DNA of 64,000 bases from positions 368,096-432,095 of the forward strand of contig NZ_FOFP01000003.1 in assembly GCF_900110925.1 (NCBI RefSeq), written 5' to 3'. The DNA comes from Pseudomonas cuatrocienegasensis (GTDB lineage: Bacteria > Pseudomonadota > Gammaproteobacteria > Pseudomonadales > Pseudomonadaceae). This document shows, in pieces, positions 1 to 8,371 of this stretch. Position 1 is the stretch's first letter. Every line of letters starts with the position of its first letter. A program made the translations under genes and the position numbers. The notes beneath the pieces are model-generated. The model did no database searches and was not told the DNA's origin. It was given only the letters and a program-made list of their open reading frames with translations.

Positions 1-173
1 GACAAGCATCGACGCCGTGCAACACATAACGAGGACATAGCCAAAACAATAGGCGCGCCCTTCGCGCCCACACAAGCCCAATCGGTTAATCAACAGCCGA
101 CAACGCCTGAAGCATCAAGAAGTGCCCGTGTCGCGTCGGCAATAAATGTCGGTAAGCGGCCGTGGGCTAGGCG

Positions 174-239
174 GTGCTCCGCTTTGGCTGCGACGCTTTC
201 AGCACTCTCAAGGCCTATCGCGAATAAATTCGCTCCTAC
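174..239. repeat. REP-like intergenic palindromic repeat
   Basis: The stretch contains the string TCGCGAATAAATTCGCTCCTAC preceded by a GCTTTGGCTGCGACGC arm. The same motif in reverse orientation occurs at 31987-32054, and a variant with an internal insertion at 5307-5396. It lies downstream of the argE-like gene (minus strand). The remaining bases of 1-252 show no convincing gene. Confidence 0.6.
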
Positions 240-252
240 AAAATGGTAGCGC

Positions 253-1410
253 TTAGTGCTGTTGCTGCACCCACCCCGCAAGCCGAGCCAGTAATGCATC
301 GCAGCGCTCGAGCTGCTCGAGCGTGACGAACTCATCCGGCTTGTGCCCCTGCTCCATGCTGCCGGGGCCGCAGATGACGGTGGCGATGCCAGCGGCGTCG
401 AACAGGCCACCTTCGGTGCCGAAGGCGACGGTGCTGAAGTCTTCCCGCTCGCAGAGCAGCGCCAGCAGGTGGGCGGCGTCGCTGGCGGGGTCAGTGAGCA
501 GGCCGGGGTAGCTGGATAGCTCGCTGAAACGAATGTCGCTGGCGGCGCTGACCGCGCGCATGCGCGGCAGCAGTTCGTGCTCGGCGTAGGCCTGCAGCTC
601 AGCGGCAACCTGCCTGGGGTCGTCGGCTGGCAGGACGCGCATCTCGAAGTCGAAGCGGCATTCGCCGGGGACGATATTGAGTGCCCGGCCGCCACTGATC
701 ACGCCGGTTTGCACGGTGGAGTACGGTGGGTCAAAGCGGCTGTCATGGCGCTCGGGCGCGGCCAGCTGCGCGCCGATTTCGCCAAGGCGGCCGATCAACT
801 TGGCCGCGTATTCAATGGCGTTGACGCCCTGCGGCGCATAGGCCGAGTGGCAGGCTGCACCGTGGACCTCGCAGCGCATCGCCAGCTTGCCCTTGTGGCC
901 GAGCACCGGGCGCATCTCGGTGGGTTCGCCGATCAGGCAGATGGCCGGGCGCTCGGGGCTGGAGCGCAGCTGTTCGACCAGGCTGCGCACGCCAAGGCAG
1001 CCAATCTCCTCGTCGTAGGAAATGGCGATATGCAGCGGCAGACGCAGCGGCTGTTGCAGAAACGTCGGCAGGCTGGCCAGCACGCAGGCGATAAAGCCTT
1101 TCATGTCCGCCGTGCCACGGCCGTACAGGCGGCCGTCGCGCTCGCTAAGGGTGAAGGCCGGCACCGTCCAGGCCTGGCCATCGACCGGCACCACATCGCT
1201 GTGGCCGGAGAGCATCACCCCGCCAGGGCCGGGCGGGCCGAGGCGCGCGTACAGGTTGGCTTTGCTGCGCTCATCGTTGAACAGCAGTTGGCTGTCGATA
1301 CCGAGGTCGCTCAGATAACGGCGCACGTAGTCGATCAGCGCCAGGTTGGAGTCGCGGCTGGTGGTGTCGAAGGCGATCAGGTCGGCGAGCAGGTCACGGC
1401 TGGTGGGCAT
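253..1410 (-). CDS. argE: M20-family acetylornithine deacetylase (ArgE-like)
   Basis: Zinc-dependent cytosolic deacylase of the ArgE/DapE family; ArgE converts N2-acetyl-L-ornithine to ornithine and acetate. Seen in the 385-aa product: SGHSDVVPVD (metal His near residue 70), GRGTADMKGF (bridging Asp near 102), the catalytic Glu pair in YDEEIGCLG (near 134-135), IGEPTEM, and a C-terminal GPGSMEQGHKPDEF carrying the last His ligand. Length fits the family. The ATG at 1410 is preferred over a TTG 18 bases upstream. Pseudomonads usually recycle acetyl groups through ArgJ, and this gene sits beside a RidA/DUF1028/monooxygenase cluster. A specialised N-acyl amino-acid deacylase is therefore a real alternative to arginine biosynthesis. 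Confidence 0.85.
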   Translation of the reverse strand: MPTSRDLLADLIAFDTTSRDSNLALIDYVRRYLSDLGIDSQLLFNDERSKANLYARLGPPGPGGVMLSGHSDVVPVDGQAWTVPAFTLSERDGRLYGRGTADMKGFIACVLASLPTFLQQPLRLPLHIAISYDEEIGCLGVRSLVEQLRSSPERPAICLIGEPTEMRPVLGHKGKLAMRCEVHGAACHSAYAPQGVNAIEYAAKLIGRLGEIGAQLAAPERHDSRFDPPYSTVQTGVISGGRALNIVPGECRFDFEMRVLPADDPRQVAAELQAYAEHELLPRMRAVSAASDIRFSELSSYPGLLTDPASDAAHLLALLCEREDFSTVAFGTEGGLFDAAGIATVICGPGSMEQGHKPDEFVTLEQLERCDALLARLAGWVQQQH

Positions 1411-1455
1411 GGGACAATTCCGGGGCAATGGCTGATCGGTGGCGCGGGTATCGCT

Positions 1456-1558
1456 GTGGGAGGCGCTTCAGCGGCGACAGCTCCGAAGTCGCGGCTACGA
1501 CTGCATGGATGCAGGAGGTAGAGCAAAGCAGGATGCCAGAGCCGAAAGCCCCTCCCAC
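1456..1558. repeat. REP-like palindrome (GTGGGAGG family)
   Basis: It begins GTGGGAGGCGCTTCAGCGG and ends with the complementary GCCCCTCCCAC. Related copies are at 46590-46636, 49676-49737, 27484-27534 and, interrupted by a mobile element, 38116-38317. It separates the M20 deacylase from the DUF1028 gene and could form a strong hairpin in a shared transcript. Confidence 0.7.
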
Positions 1559-1566
1559 GGACGTCA

Positions 1567-2241
1567 CTACTCGTCCCCAGGCACGCCGTAGCGCGGTGCC
1601 TGGGTCGGGTCGAGAGCACGGGTGATGTAGTCGTGCAGTTGCGGCTCGTACGCGCGCCAGAGTGCGTCCAGTTCGCCGATGGGGTGGTCGTCAGCCCAGT
1701 CGACGCGCAGGTCGACCACCGGCCAGACCAGATCACCCACCACCGAAAGCGCCGCCGAGTGCACCGGCCCAGCCTCGCCGCCGGCCGCCATGGCCGCGTG
1801 CATGGCGGCCAGCAGCCGATCCGGCAGGCCGCCGGCGACGTGCTCGAAGGCCTCGACCATGGCGTCGATCACCGCCGGCGAGGACAACAAATTGCCGGCC
1901 GCCACGCATTTCTCGCCAGCCCGCGCATGGTGCACACCGAGGGCTTCGCTGCCGGTGAAATGCGCGCTGGCGCCGTGGCTGTCGATCACCGTGACCTGGC
2001 GATACTGACCGTAGCCGTTGCTGTCCAGGGCCTGGCTCAGGGCTGCGCTGGGGCTTTCTCCGGCTTCCAGCAGGGTAAGAATCTGCGGACCGAGGGCCGG
2101 CAGGGTGATGTTCTGCGTTGACACTGCGCCCACTCCGGCACGCAGCCAGGGGCAACGGGCGCCGACGGCGATGCTGGAGGAGCTGATGGCAATACCGAGC
2201 TGGCCGGTTTCGGCGCAGCGGCCGACGATGGAGAAGGTCAT
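1567..2241 (-). CDS. DUF1028 family protein
   Basis: The product of 224 aa starts MTFSIVGRCAETGQLGIAIS and contains SSIAVGARCPWLRAGVGAVS, an N-terminal pattern typical of the DUF1028 (Ntn-hydrolase-like) family, which has no firmly assigned reaction. The middle carries ALGVHHARAGEKCVAAGNLL, also typical. The ATG at 2241 overlaps the stop of the upstream RidA-like gene as ATGA, so the two are translationally coupled. A longer open frame runs upstream but only shadows the RidA gene. DUF1028 genes often lie beside RidA and amidohydrolase genes, which suggests a role in catabolism or repair of a nitrogen compound. That role is inference. Confidence 0.85.
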   Translation of the reverse strand: MTFSIVGRCAETGQLGIAISSSSIAVGARCPWLRAGVGAVSTQNITLPALGPQILTLLEAGESPSAALSQALDSNGYGQYRQVTVIDSHGASAHFTGSEALGVHHARAGEKCVAAGNLLSSPAVIDAMVEAFEHVAGGLPDRLLAAMHAAMAAGGEAGPVHSAALSVVGDLVWPVVDLRVDWADDHPIGELDALWRAYEPQLHDYITRALDPTQAPRYGVPGDE

Positions 2242-2672
2242 GGGCGCGGCTCCGCTTGCCAGTCGTCCGGGATTACCGCGATCACGTCGATTTCCATCAG
2301 CCATTGCGGCTGGCCGAGGGCCGCGACCACTAGACCGGTGGAGATCGGGAACACGCCTTTGAGCCATTTGCCGACCTCCTGGTATACCGGCTCGCGGTAG
2401 CGTGGGTCGGTCAGGTAGGTGGTGGTTTTGACGATGTGCGACAGGTCGCTGCCGGCCTCTTCGAGCAGTTGCTTGAGGTTCTTCATCGCCTGTTCGGTTT
2501 GCGCCCGTGGGTCGCCCAGACCCACCAGATTGCCAGCGAAATCGGTGCCGACCTGGCCGCGCACGTACACCGTGTTGCCAGCGCGCACGGCCTGGCACAG
2601 GTCGTTGTCCAGGGTTTGATTGGGGTAAGTGTCTTTAGTGTTGAACATGCGGATGCGGGTATGGGTGGGCAT
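2238..2672 (-). CDS. RidA/YjgF/YER057c family protein
   Basis: 144 aa. RidA proteins hydrolyse reactive enamine/imine intermediates released by PLP enzymes and flavin amine oxidases. Seen: FNTKDTYPNQTLDNDLCQAV at the N-terminus, VYVRGQVGTD, the segment EQAMKNLKQLLEEAGSDLSHIVKTTTYLTD with the conserved LxxxG and VxxTxxY pattern, and a C-terminal LMEIDVIAVIP. The usual RidA arginine of the R-x-E signature is not obvious, so this may be a divergent Rid subfamily. The gene overlaps the upstream monooxygenase by one base (TGATG) and the downstream DUF1028 gene by four. The adjacent flavoenzyme could generate an imine for it to handle (inference). Confidence 0.85.
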   Translation of the reverse strand: MPTHTRIRMFNTKDTYPNQTLDNDLCQAVRAGNTVYVRGQVGTDFAGNLVGLGDPRAQTEQAMKNLKQLLEEAGSDLSHIVKTTTYLTDPRYREPVYQEVGKWLKGVFPISTGLVVAALGQPQWLMEIDVIAVIPDDWQAEPRP

Positions 2673-4030
2673 CAGCGAACTCCGGTGAGGCTGACGGGCG
2701 CCGCGCCGGCCTGGGCTTCGGCCTGACGCTGCTGGGCGTCACGGTAGGCGGTGTAGGTGCGCTGGGTGGCGATGTGGTCGGCGATATGTTTGGCGTCGTG
2801 CCACACGCCCCAGATAAAGGTGGAGCCCCGCCGCGACAGCCACGGCAGACCGACAAAGTAGATGCCCGGCTCACTGGCGACGCCGCGCTGGTGCCGCGGT
2901 TTGCCATTGGCGTCGAAGGCGTCGACCTGCAGCCAGTTGAAATCATTGGCGTAGCCGGTAGCCCAGATGATCGCGCTGATGCCGGCAGCAGCCAGGTCGA
3001 GTTCGAGGAGCGGCTGCGTTACGCAGTCCGGATCAGGCAGGCACCGGCGCGCACTGGGCTCTTCCGGCAGGTCGAGGCCGTTGCGGGCAATGTAGGCGTC
3101 GGCAGCATCGAGCAGCGCCAGGTAGTTCTCGTCGCCACGGGCGATGTTGTCGGCCAGGTCGGCCTGGAAGCGCACCACGCCCTCACTGAACGCCTGGGTC
3201 AGGCCGACCAGGGTGATGCCCTGCCCTGCCAGCTCGCGGAAATCGATGGTGCGGCCACCGTGGGCGCCGCTGACGGCAATGGTGACGTGCTCCTTGCCCG
3301 GCTGCATGGCCTGCGCATCCCACAGGCCAAGCACGCCCAGCCACCAGACGAAATCGCGGTTGCGGTAGGCGCGCGGCGGGCGGTCGTGGGGACCAACCGA
3401 GAGGTAGACCTGTTTGCCGGCGCGCTGCAACTCGTCGGCGATCTGCACCCCGGATGAGCCGGCGCCGACCACCAGCACCGCGCCCTCGGGCAGTTGTTCA
3501 GGGTTGCGGTAGGCGGCGGAGTGGATTTGATACAGCGCCGAATCCTGCGGGGCGATGGCCGGGATCACCGGCTGCTGAAACGGCCCGGTGGCCACCACCA
3601 CGCGATTGGCCAGGATCACCCCTTCGGAGGTTTCCACGCTAAAGCCGGCGCGCCCGCTATTGCGCACCACCCGCCGCACCTCCACGCCGGTGCGGATCGG
3701 TGCGGCGATCTGCCGGGCATAGGCCTCGAAGTAGTCGGCTACCTGGTCCTTGTGGGCGAAGGCATCGGGCGCCAAGTCGGGAAATTCCATACCCGGGAAA
3801 CGGTCATGCCAGACCGGGCCATTGGTCACCAGCGAGTCCCAGCGGCCGCTGCGCCAGGCTTCAGCGATGCGGCTCTTCTCCAGCACCAGGTGCGGCACGC
3901 CATGCCGGCTCAGGTGCTCGCTGGTGGCCACCCCGGCCTGGCCGGCGCCGACCACCAGGGTATCGATTTCGAGGGGCCCCACCGCGCTGGCCGAGCGTGG
4001 CGGGAAAGCGGGTTGCTTAAGGTCGGTCAT
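2672..4030 (-). CDS. FAD-dependent flavin monooxygenase / NAD(P)-binding oxidoreductase
   Basis: 452 aa from the ATG at 4030; an upstream in-frame extension has no support. Two Rossmann motifs are visible: VVGAGQAGVATSEHL near residue 27 (FAD) and VVGAGSSGVQIADEL in the middle (NADPH). RVVVATGPFQQP and IIWATGYANDFNWL are the ATG motifs typical of flavin-containing and Baeyer-Villiger-like monooxygenases. The closest general type is the CzcO/TrkA-like flavoprotein family. It probably adds oxygen to, or oxidises, an amine or carbonyl compound in the cytosol; the substrate is unknown. It is first in a coupled minus-strand run with RidA and DUF1028, then the M20 deacylase. Confidence 0.85.
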   Translation of the reverse strand: MTDLKQPAFPPRSASAVGPLEIDTLVVGAGQAGVATSEHLSRHGVPHLVLEKSRIAEAWRSGRWDSLVTNGPVWHDRFPGMEFPDLAPDAFAHKDQVADYFEAYARQIAAPIRTGVEVRRVVRNSGRAGFSVETSEGVILANRVVVATGPFQQPVIPAIAPQDSALYQIHSAAYRNPEQLPEGAVLVVGAGSSGVQIADELQRAGKQVYLSVGPHDRPPRAYRNRDFVWWLGVLGLWDAQAMQPGKEHVTIAVSGAHGGRTIDFRELAGQGITLVGLTQAFSEGVVRFQADLADNIARGDENYLALLDAADAYIARNGLDLPEEPSARRCLPDPDCVTQPLLELDLAAAGISAIIWATGYANDFNWLQVDAFDANGKPRHQRGVASEPGIYFVGLPWLSRRGSTFIWGVWHDAKHIADHIATQRTYTAYRDAQQRQAEAQAGAAPVSLTGVR

Positions 4031-4166
4031 GGCGTGCCTACTCTGCTTCTGATCATGGCGAATCCGCAGTCGCAACAAGGCGGGCGGTGTTCGGCGCATT
4101 CTGTGCAGAGCGGGGCTTTCGCGAAATTATGATTTTTGTAGTCGCAGGCTAGGAAAAAGCTGCCTG

Positions 4167-4193
4167 ACCAGGGCGCGGTGGATCGGCCCTGGT
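4167..4193 (-). terminator. possible intrinsic terminator after the M23 peptidase gene
   Basis: An 8-bp inverted repeat (ACCAGGGC / GCCCTGGT) lies just after the minus-strand peptidase stop and is followed by a T-run (4154-4158 on the minus strand). The gap between stem and T-run is about 8 nt, so this is only plausible. Confidence 0.4.
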
Positions 4194-4216
4194 ATTGCCG
4201 CAGAAGCTGTTGCGGC

Positions 4217-5182
4217 TTACTCGCCGCCCACGGCAAAGTTCGGCAGGCTGTTGACCGGCTGGGAGAAGTCGAACGGAATCGATTCCAGGGCCAGGCCAAC
4301 GTTGCGCTGGACGACGAAGTGCAGGTGCGGGCCGGTGCTGTTGCCGGTGTTGCCGGAGCGGGCGATCTGGCTGCCGGCGGCCACGTGCTGGCCCTCGGCG
4401 ACGCTGACCGAGCCCTGCATCAGGTGCAGGTAGACGCCCATGGTGCCGTCGTCGTGTAGGATGCGCACGTAGTTGCCCGAGGGGTTGTTGCCCCGGCCGT
4501 TCTGGCTGTTCTCGGTCTTGACCACCACGCCGCCGCGCGCCGCGACTATGGGCGTGCCTTCGGGCATGGCGATATCCACCGCGTAGCGGCCCTTGGGGGT
4601 GAAGTGGCTGTACTGGCCGTTGGCGCCCTGGGTCAGGCGGAACGGGCCGCCGCGCCATGGCAGCGGGTAGCGCTTCTGCGTCGGCACCAGGCGCGGGTCA
4701 CCCAGGGCGTAGCGCAGCTTGGGCGTGTAACTCAGGGGCTGTGAAGGGTCGCGCGGAGCCAGGGTGGCGAGGCGAATCTGGCTGCGCGGTGGCAGCACCC
4801 AGGTGATCGGTTTGCTCGGCGCGCCACTGACGTTGCTCAGTTGCTCCAGGCGCAGCTCCACCTGCACAGGCGCGAACAGGTCGTTGCGCACCAGCAGGGT
4901 TTCGCCGGCTTCATGCTTTTTGGTTTCCAGCTTCACCTGGGTATCCAGGCGCTCGACCATGCGATCACGAAACACGAAGACCTGCGCACCAGGCGCCGCC
5001 TGGTCGGTGTAGGTGACCACGCCGTTGGCATCGGTGTATTTGTAGATGGTCAGCGCCATGGCCGCAGGCGCGGTGCAGAGCAGGCCCAGCAGCAGCGCCA
5101 GGTTGGTACCGGCGTGGCGAAGCAACACGGCGCAGGCCTGCGCAATGGTGAATGGAGTAGAAGCGAGCCCTAGCCTGTTCAT
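4217..5182 (-). CDS. secreted M23 (LytM-type) peptidase with DUF4124 domain
   Basis: 321 aa. A hydrophobic segment near residues 28-43 ending in AMA looks like a signal peptide, so a periplasmic role on peptidoglycan is expected. A DUF4124-type strand (LTIYKYTDANGVVTYTDQ) follows, then a beta-rich linker and a C-terminal M23 domain with YAVDIAMPEGTPIVAARGG, GNYVRILHDDGTMGVYLHLM and the TGPHLHFV zinc motif. The usual first ligand in HxGxD is not present at that spacing (GRYAVD); the nearest His is in YSHF eight residues before the Asp. Whether it is active or acts as an amidase activator cannot be read from the sequence. Confidence 0.85.
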   Translation of the reverse strand: MNRLGLASTPFTIAQACAVLLRHAGTNLALLLGLLCTAPAAMALTIYKYTDANGVVTYTDQAAPGAQVFVFRDRMVERLDTQVKLETKKHEAGETLLVRNDLFAPVQVELRLEQLSNVSGAPSKPITWVLPPRSQIRLATLAPRDPSQPLSYTPKLRYALGDPRLVPTQKRYPLPWRGGPFRLTQGANGQYSHFTPKGRYAVDIAMPEGTPIVAARGGVVVKTENSQNGRGNNPSGNYVRILHDDGTMGVYLHLMQGSVSVAEGQHVAAGSQIARSGNTGNSTGPHLHFVVQRNVGLALESIPFDFSQPVNSLPNFAVGGE

Positions 5183-5306
5183 TCGGATTTATGGGTTTAT
5201 GAGTATCCGGGAGAGTCAGCGTAGCAGCCTGTGCACAGGCAGGCGAGTCGCGCTTCTCGGCTTTGCGACTGGAGACACAGAGCCTGTGGGCATCTCAAGC
5301 ATCAAG

Positions 5307-5396
5307 GGGGGCGGGCGGTGCCCGTTTTAGCCGCGGCTTCTGCAGCGTTCTCAAGATCTATCGCGAATAAAGGCTAGGCGCCCCCTTCGCTCCTAC
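5307..5396. repeat. REP-like repeat, variant copy
   Basis: It contains TTTTAGCCGCGGCTTCTGC, TCTATCGCGAATAA and TTCGCTCCTAC in the order seen at 174-239, with about 20 extra bases between the last two motifs. It lies in the gap between the peptidase and the DUF1615 gene. Confidence 0.55.
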
Positions 5397-5429
5397 AAAA
5401 GAGCGACAGAGATTCGTGTCGCGATTCTT

Positions 5430-6551
5430 TTAGCCGGTCTTGGCGCGGCCTAGGCAGTTTTTCCAGCGCGCCTCGACCCGCTCGGCAAACCAGGCGGTGG
5501 TGAGGTTGCGGGTGATTTTCGGGCTCTTCAGGACGATGCCCGGTAGCCGCGCACGCGGCACGCTGCGGCCTTCAAGCTGGTCGGCCAGGGCGAAGACGCG
5601 ATCGTATAGTCGACTGTCCTCAAAGTCCTGGCGGTCACCGCGCTCCAGATCTCGGCGGATGGCCACATCACTGAGGTCCAGGCGAGCGCTCAGGCTGCGC
5701 ACTGCCCGTTCGGTCTGCCCGGCCTGGCGCGAGCCGTGGATGATCAGGTCGCCGTCCAGAGCCAGGGTGATGCCCGACAACCGGCTTACCGCATGCTGAA
5801 ACGCGGCGTTGCGGCTGGCGTACCAGCCGGCATTGAAGTCGGCGAAGCGATACACCGGGCTGCTGTAGGACGCCGGGTAATCGAGCAGGTGGGCGATGCC
5901 GAAATACAGACCACCTCGGCGGGTGAACACCTCCTGGCGCAGGCTGCCGTCGATCACGTAGGGATAGTCGTCGGCCAGGCGTTCGGCAAACTCGATGCTG
6001 ACCTGCATCGGCCCGCCGGTACGCACCGGGTTGAGGCCACCGAACAGTTGCTGCCCCATGGGCACCATGCCGATGAAATCGTCGAAGATCGCGCTCAGGG
6101 CTTTTTCCGTGCGCACCTTAGCCAGGCGCTCGGCATAGCGCTCGCCGGTCGGCGACTTGAGCCGCAACGCGGTATCGACGAGAAAGGCCGGGATATGCAG
6201 CTTCTCGGCACGCTGGTCGATCTCGCGTCGGGCCAGGGTCGCCAGGCCGGCCACCGGGGGATCGGCGCGATAAGTGGACTCTTGCTCGATCACCGCCAGC
6301 ACCGCACAGAGCTGGCTGTCGCTGGCCTCCAGCTCGCGGTCGGCAAAGGCTACATAGATATCGTTGGCCCAGCCCTGGCGGTCTGTCACCGTCGCTGGCA
6401 TCAGGCGCAGCAGTTGCGCGCGGACCACATCAGGATGGCGGGTCGGAGGTTGTTCCTGCACCCGCCCACTGCAACCGGCGAGTAACGCCAGGAGCAGGCC
6501 GGCGACAATCGCCGAACGTACGCGTATGGCGTTAGCCTGGAGCTCAAGCAC
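5430..6551 (-). CDS. DUF1615 lipoprotein
   Basis: 373 aa. The N-terminus carries a hydrophobic stretch ending in a lipobox (LLALLAGC, Cys near residue 26), so the mature protein is probably a membrane-anchored lipoprotein. The body matches the DUF1615 pattern in this genus: RQGWANDIYVAFADRELEAS, VLAVIEQESTYRADPPVAGL with a lysozyme-like Glu-containing EQES, GPMQVSIEFAERLA and RGGLYFGIAHLLDYP. The EQES and GPMQVS strings recall lytic transglycosylases, so a cell-wall role is possible but unproven. Translation starts at a GTG that overlaps the end of the upstream response regulator by 8 bases; no better start is available before the signal sequence. Confidence 0.8.
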   Translation of the reverse strand: MLELQANAIRVRSAIVAGLLLALLAGCSGRVQEQPPTRHPDVVRAQLLRLMPATVTDRQGWANDIYVAFADRELEASDSQLCAVLAVIEQESTYRADPPVAGLATLARREIDQRAEKLHIPAFLVDTALRLKSPTGERYAERLAKVRTEKALSAIFDDFIGMVPMGQQLFGGLNPVRTGGPMQVSIEFAERLADDYPYVIDGSLRQEVFTRRGGLYFGIAHLLDYPASYSSPVYRFADFNAGWYASRNAAFQHAVSRLSGITLALDGDLIIHGSRQAGQTERAVRSLSARLDLSDVAIRRDLERGDRQDFEDSRLYDRVFALADQLEGRSVPRARLPGIVLKSPKITRNLTTAWFAERVEARWKNCLGRAKTG

Positions 6552-7452
6552 CGGGGCTGAAGTGCTTTTGCGCCGTGCCGCGGGCGATCAGCCGGGACAG
6601 GTAATCGAGTTTTTGCGGGTCGCGGTCGACAAAGCGGAAGCTCAGTTGCAGCCACTCGCTGTCGGGTTTGGGCTCGAAGGCGGCAACGGAATGCAGGTAG
6701 CCATTGAGCCGTGCGACTTCCTCACCGCCCTCGCCTTGTTCCAGGTCGAGCACGGCGCTTTCCAGCACCTGGGGCAGCAGCTCGCCGCGCTTGACCACCA
6801 GTAGCGCCTCTTTGAGGCTCAGCGCCTTGATGATGCAGGCCATGCTACCGCCCGGCAGGCGCAGTTGACCCTGGCCTCGGCCAGCCGGCGGTTTGGCCGC
6901 AGCGGCCGGAGCAGCACTCGCTGCAGGCGCCGCGAACAGTGGCGAGCTAACGGCGGCAGCGGGCGCATGTACCTGGGGTTTACCGCCGGTCAACGCGGCC
7001 AGCGAGTCGTTGGCAAAACCACCGCTGCTGAGCATTTTTGGTGGCGCACCGGACATCAGCGCCTGCAGCTTGCCTGCACGGCTCAGGGCCTTTTTGACCT
7101 TGGTGACCAGTTGTTCGTTGGAAAACGGCTTGCCGATAAAGTCGGAAACGCCGGCCTGGATGGCCTGGACGACGTTTTCCTTGTCACCGCGGCTGGTGAC
7201 CATGATGAAGGGCACTGTTTTGAGCGCGTCCTGAGAGCGGCACCAGCTGAGCAGCTCCAGCCCCGACATCTCGGGCATTTCCCAGTCGCAGAGAATCAGG
7301 TCGATGCTCTGCTTGCCTAACAACTGCTGGGCCTTGCGCCCGTTGATGGCTTCTTCGATCTGCACGCCGGGAAAATTATCACGCAGGCCCTTTTTCACCA
7401 GGTCCCGGATAAAGTTCGCGTCATCCACCACCAACACACTGACTTTACTCAT
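6544..7452 (-). CDS. response regulator with PilZ-like C-terminal domain (PA5364-type)
   Basis: 302 aa from the ATG at 7452. Receiver domain at residues 1-125: VSVLVVDDANFIRDLVKKGL with the acidic pair, phospho-acceptor Asp in LILCDWEMPEMSGLELL, Thr in FIMVTSRGD and Lys in DFIGKPFS. An Ala/Pro-rich linker (about 140-200) leads to a C-terminal segment (GQLRLPGGSMACIIKALSLK...WLQLSFRFVDRDPQKLDYLSRLI) that resembles PilZ but lacks a visible RxxxR c-di-GMP motif. It follows phoU on the same strand, the order found in P. aeruginosa. It has no partner kinase here and its output is unknown. Confidence 0.85.
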   Translation of the reverse strand: MSKVSVLVVDDANFIRDLVKKGLRDNFPGVQIEEAINGRKAQQLLGKQSIDLILCDWEMPEMSGLELLSWCRSQDALKTVPFIMVTSRGDKENVVQAIQAGVSDFIGKPFSNEQLVTKVKKALSRAGKLQALMSGAPPKMLSSGGFANDSLAALTGGKPQVHAPAAAVSSPLFAAPAASAAPAAAAKPPAGRGQGQLRLPGGSMACIIKALSLKEALLVVKRGELLPQVLESAVLDLEQGEGGEEVARLNGYLHSVAAFEPKPDSEWLQLSFRFVDRDPQKLDYLSRLIARGTAQKHFSPGA

Positions 7453-7539
7453 CGGCCACTCCCCTCGAATGGCCATAAGCATAGTCGCGGCACCCGGGCA
7501 AAGGCCAACCGAAATGCATCAACCCGGCGTTAAAACCGA

Positions 7540-8271
7540 TCACTCGGCCTTGTTGCCACCCTGCACTTCTTCCTGCATGCGGGTCAGGCCGATGTGCTTA
7601 ACATCGGTGCCACGCACGAGGTAGATCACCAGTTCGGCGATGTTGCGTGCATGATCGCCAATGCGCTCCAGCGAGCGCAGGGCCCAGATGATGTTCAGCA
7701 CGCGCGAGATCGAACGCGGGTCTTCCATCATGAAGGTCACCAACTCACGCAGAGCGGTTTTGTATTCGCGGTCGACGGTCTTGTCGTACTGCGCCACCGA
7801 CAGCGCCAGATCGGCGTCAAAGCGGGCGAAGGCGTCCAGCGCCTGTTGCACCATCTTGCGTACCTGGTCGCCGATATGCCGCACTTCGACGTAACCACGC
7901 GGCGCTTCACCTTCTTCGGTAAGGAGGATGGCACGCTTGGCGATCTTGGTCGCTTCGTCGCCGATGCGCTCCAGGTCGATCACCGATTTGGAGATGCTGA
8001 TGATCAGGCGCAGGTCGGAGGCAGCCGGCTGACGACGGGCAAGAATGCGCACGCACTCCTCGTCGATGTTGCGCTCCATCTGGTTGATCTGGTCGTCGAT
8101 CTCACGCACTTGCTGGGCCAGACCGGAGTCGGCGTCGATCAGCGCCGTCACGGCGTCGTTGACCTGCTTCTCGACCAGGCCGCCCATGGCCAGAAGGTGG
8201 CTGCGCACCTCTTCAAGCTCGGCATTGAACTGCTGGGAGATGTGCTGGGTAAGGTTATCTTTGTTGATCAT
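7540..8271 (-). CDS. phoU: phosphate signalling protein PhoU
   Basis: 243 aa, normal length. PhoU is a cytosolic helical protein that links the Pst transporter to the PhoR kinase and keeps the Pho regulon off in high phosphate. Two PhoU helical repeats are seen, each with the metal-binding ExxxD pattern: DDQINQMERNIDEECVRILARRQPAASDLRLIISISKSVIDLERIGDEATKIA and the C-terminal EDPRSISRVLNIIWALRSLERIGDHARNIAELVIYLV region (both abridged in function to the LERIGDEA and LERIGDHA motifs). It is the last pst operon gene before the response regulator and is separated from pstB by a 100-bp gap with an inverted repeat. Confidence 0.97.
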   Translation of the reverse strand: MINKDNLTQHISQQFNAELEEVRSHLLAMGGLVEKQVNDAVTALIDADSGLAQQVREIDDQINQMERNIDEECVRILARRQPAASDLRLIISISKSVIDLERIGDEATKIAKRAILLTEEGEAPRGYVEVRHIGDQVRKMVQQALDAFARFDADLALSVAQYDKTVDREYKTALRELVTFMMEDPRSISRVLNIIWALRSLERIGDHARNIAELVIYLVRGTDVKHIGLTRMQEEVQGGNKAE

Positions 8272-8297
8272 TCCAATTCGCTCCGCGAACGCTGCAT

Positions 8298-8362
8298 GTA
8301 GGGTGCGCCATGCGCACCGGCCCTTTGGTGCGCGCGGCCTAGGCGGCCCCGCGACACCCTAC
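8298..8362. repeat. inverted repeat in the pstB-phoU gap
   Basis: The element starts GTAGGGTGCGCC and ends CACCCTAC, with internal GCGCACC/GGTGCGC complementarity. A related GTAGGGTGG...CCACCCTAC repeat is at 33226-33305. In the pst transcript it would form a hairpin between pstB and phoU. Confidence 0.6.
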
Positions 8363-8371
8363 GAAGTTTGA

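Noticed and set aside
1..252. Possible C-terminal end of another minus-strand gene (frame 90-695)
   Set aside because: The frame overlaps the deacylase in another phase, has no recognisable motif, and its end falls in REP-like sequence.
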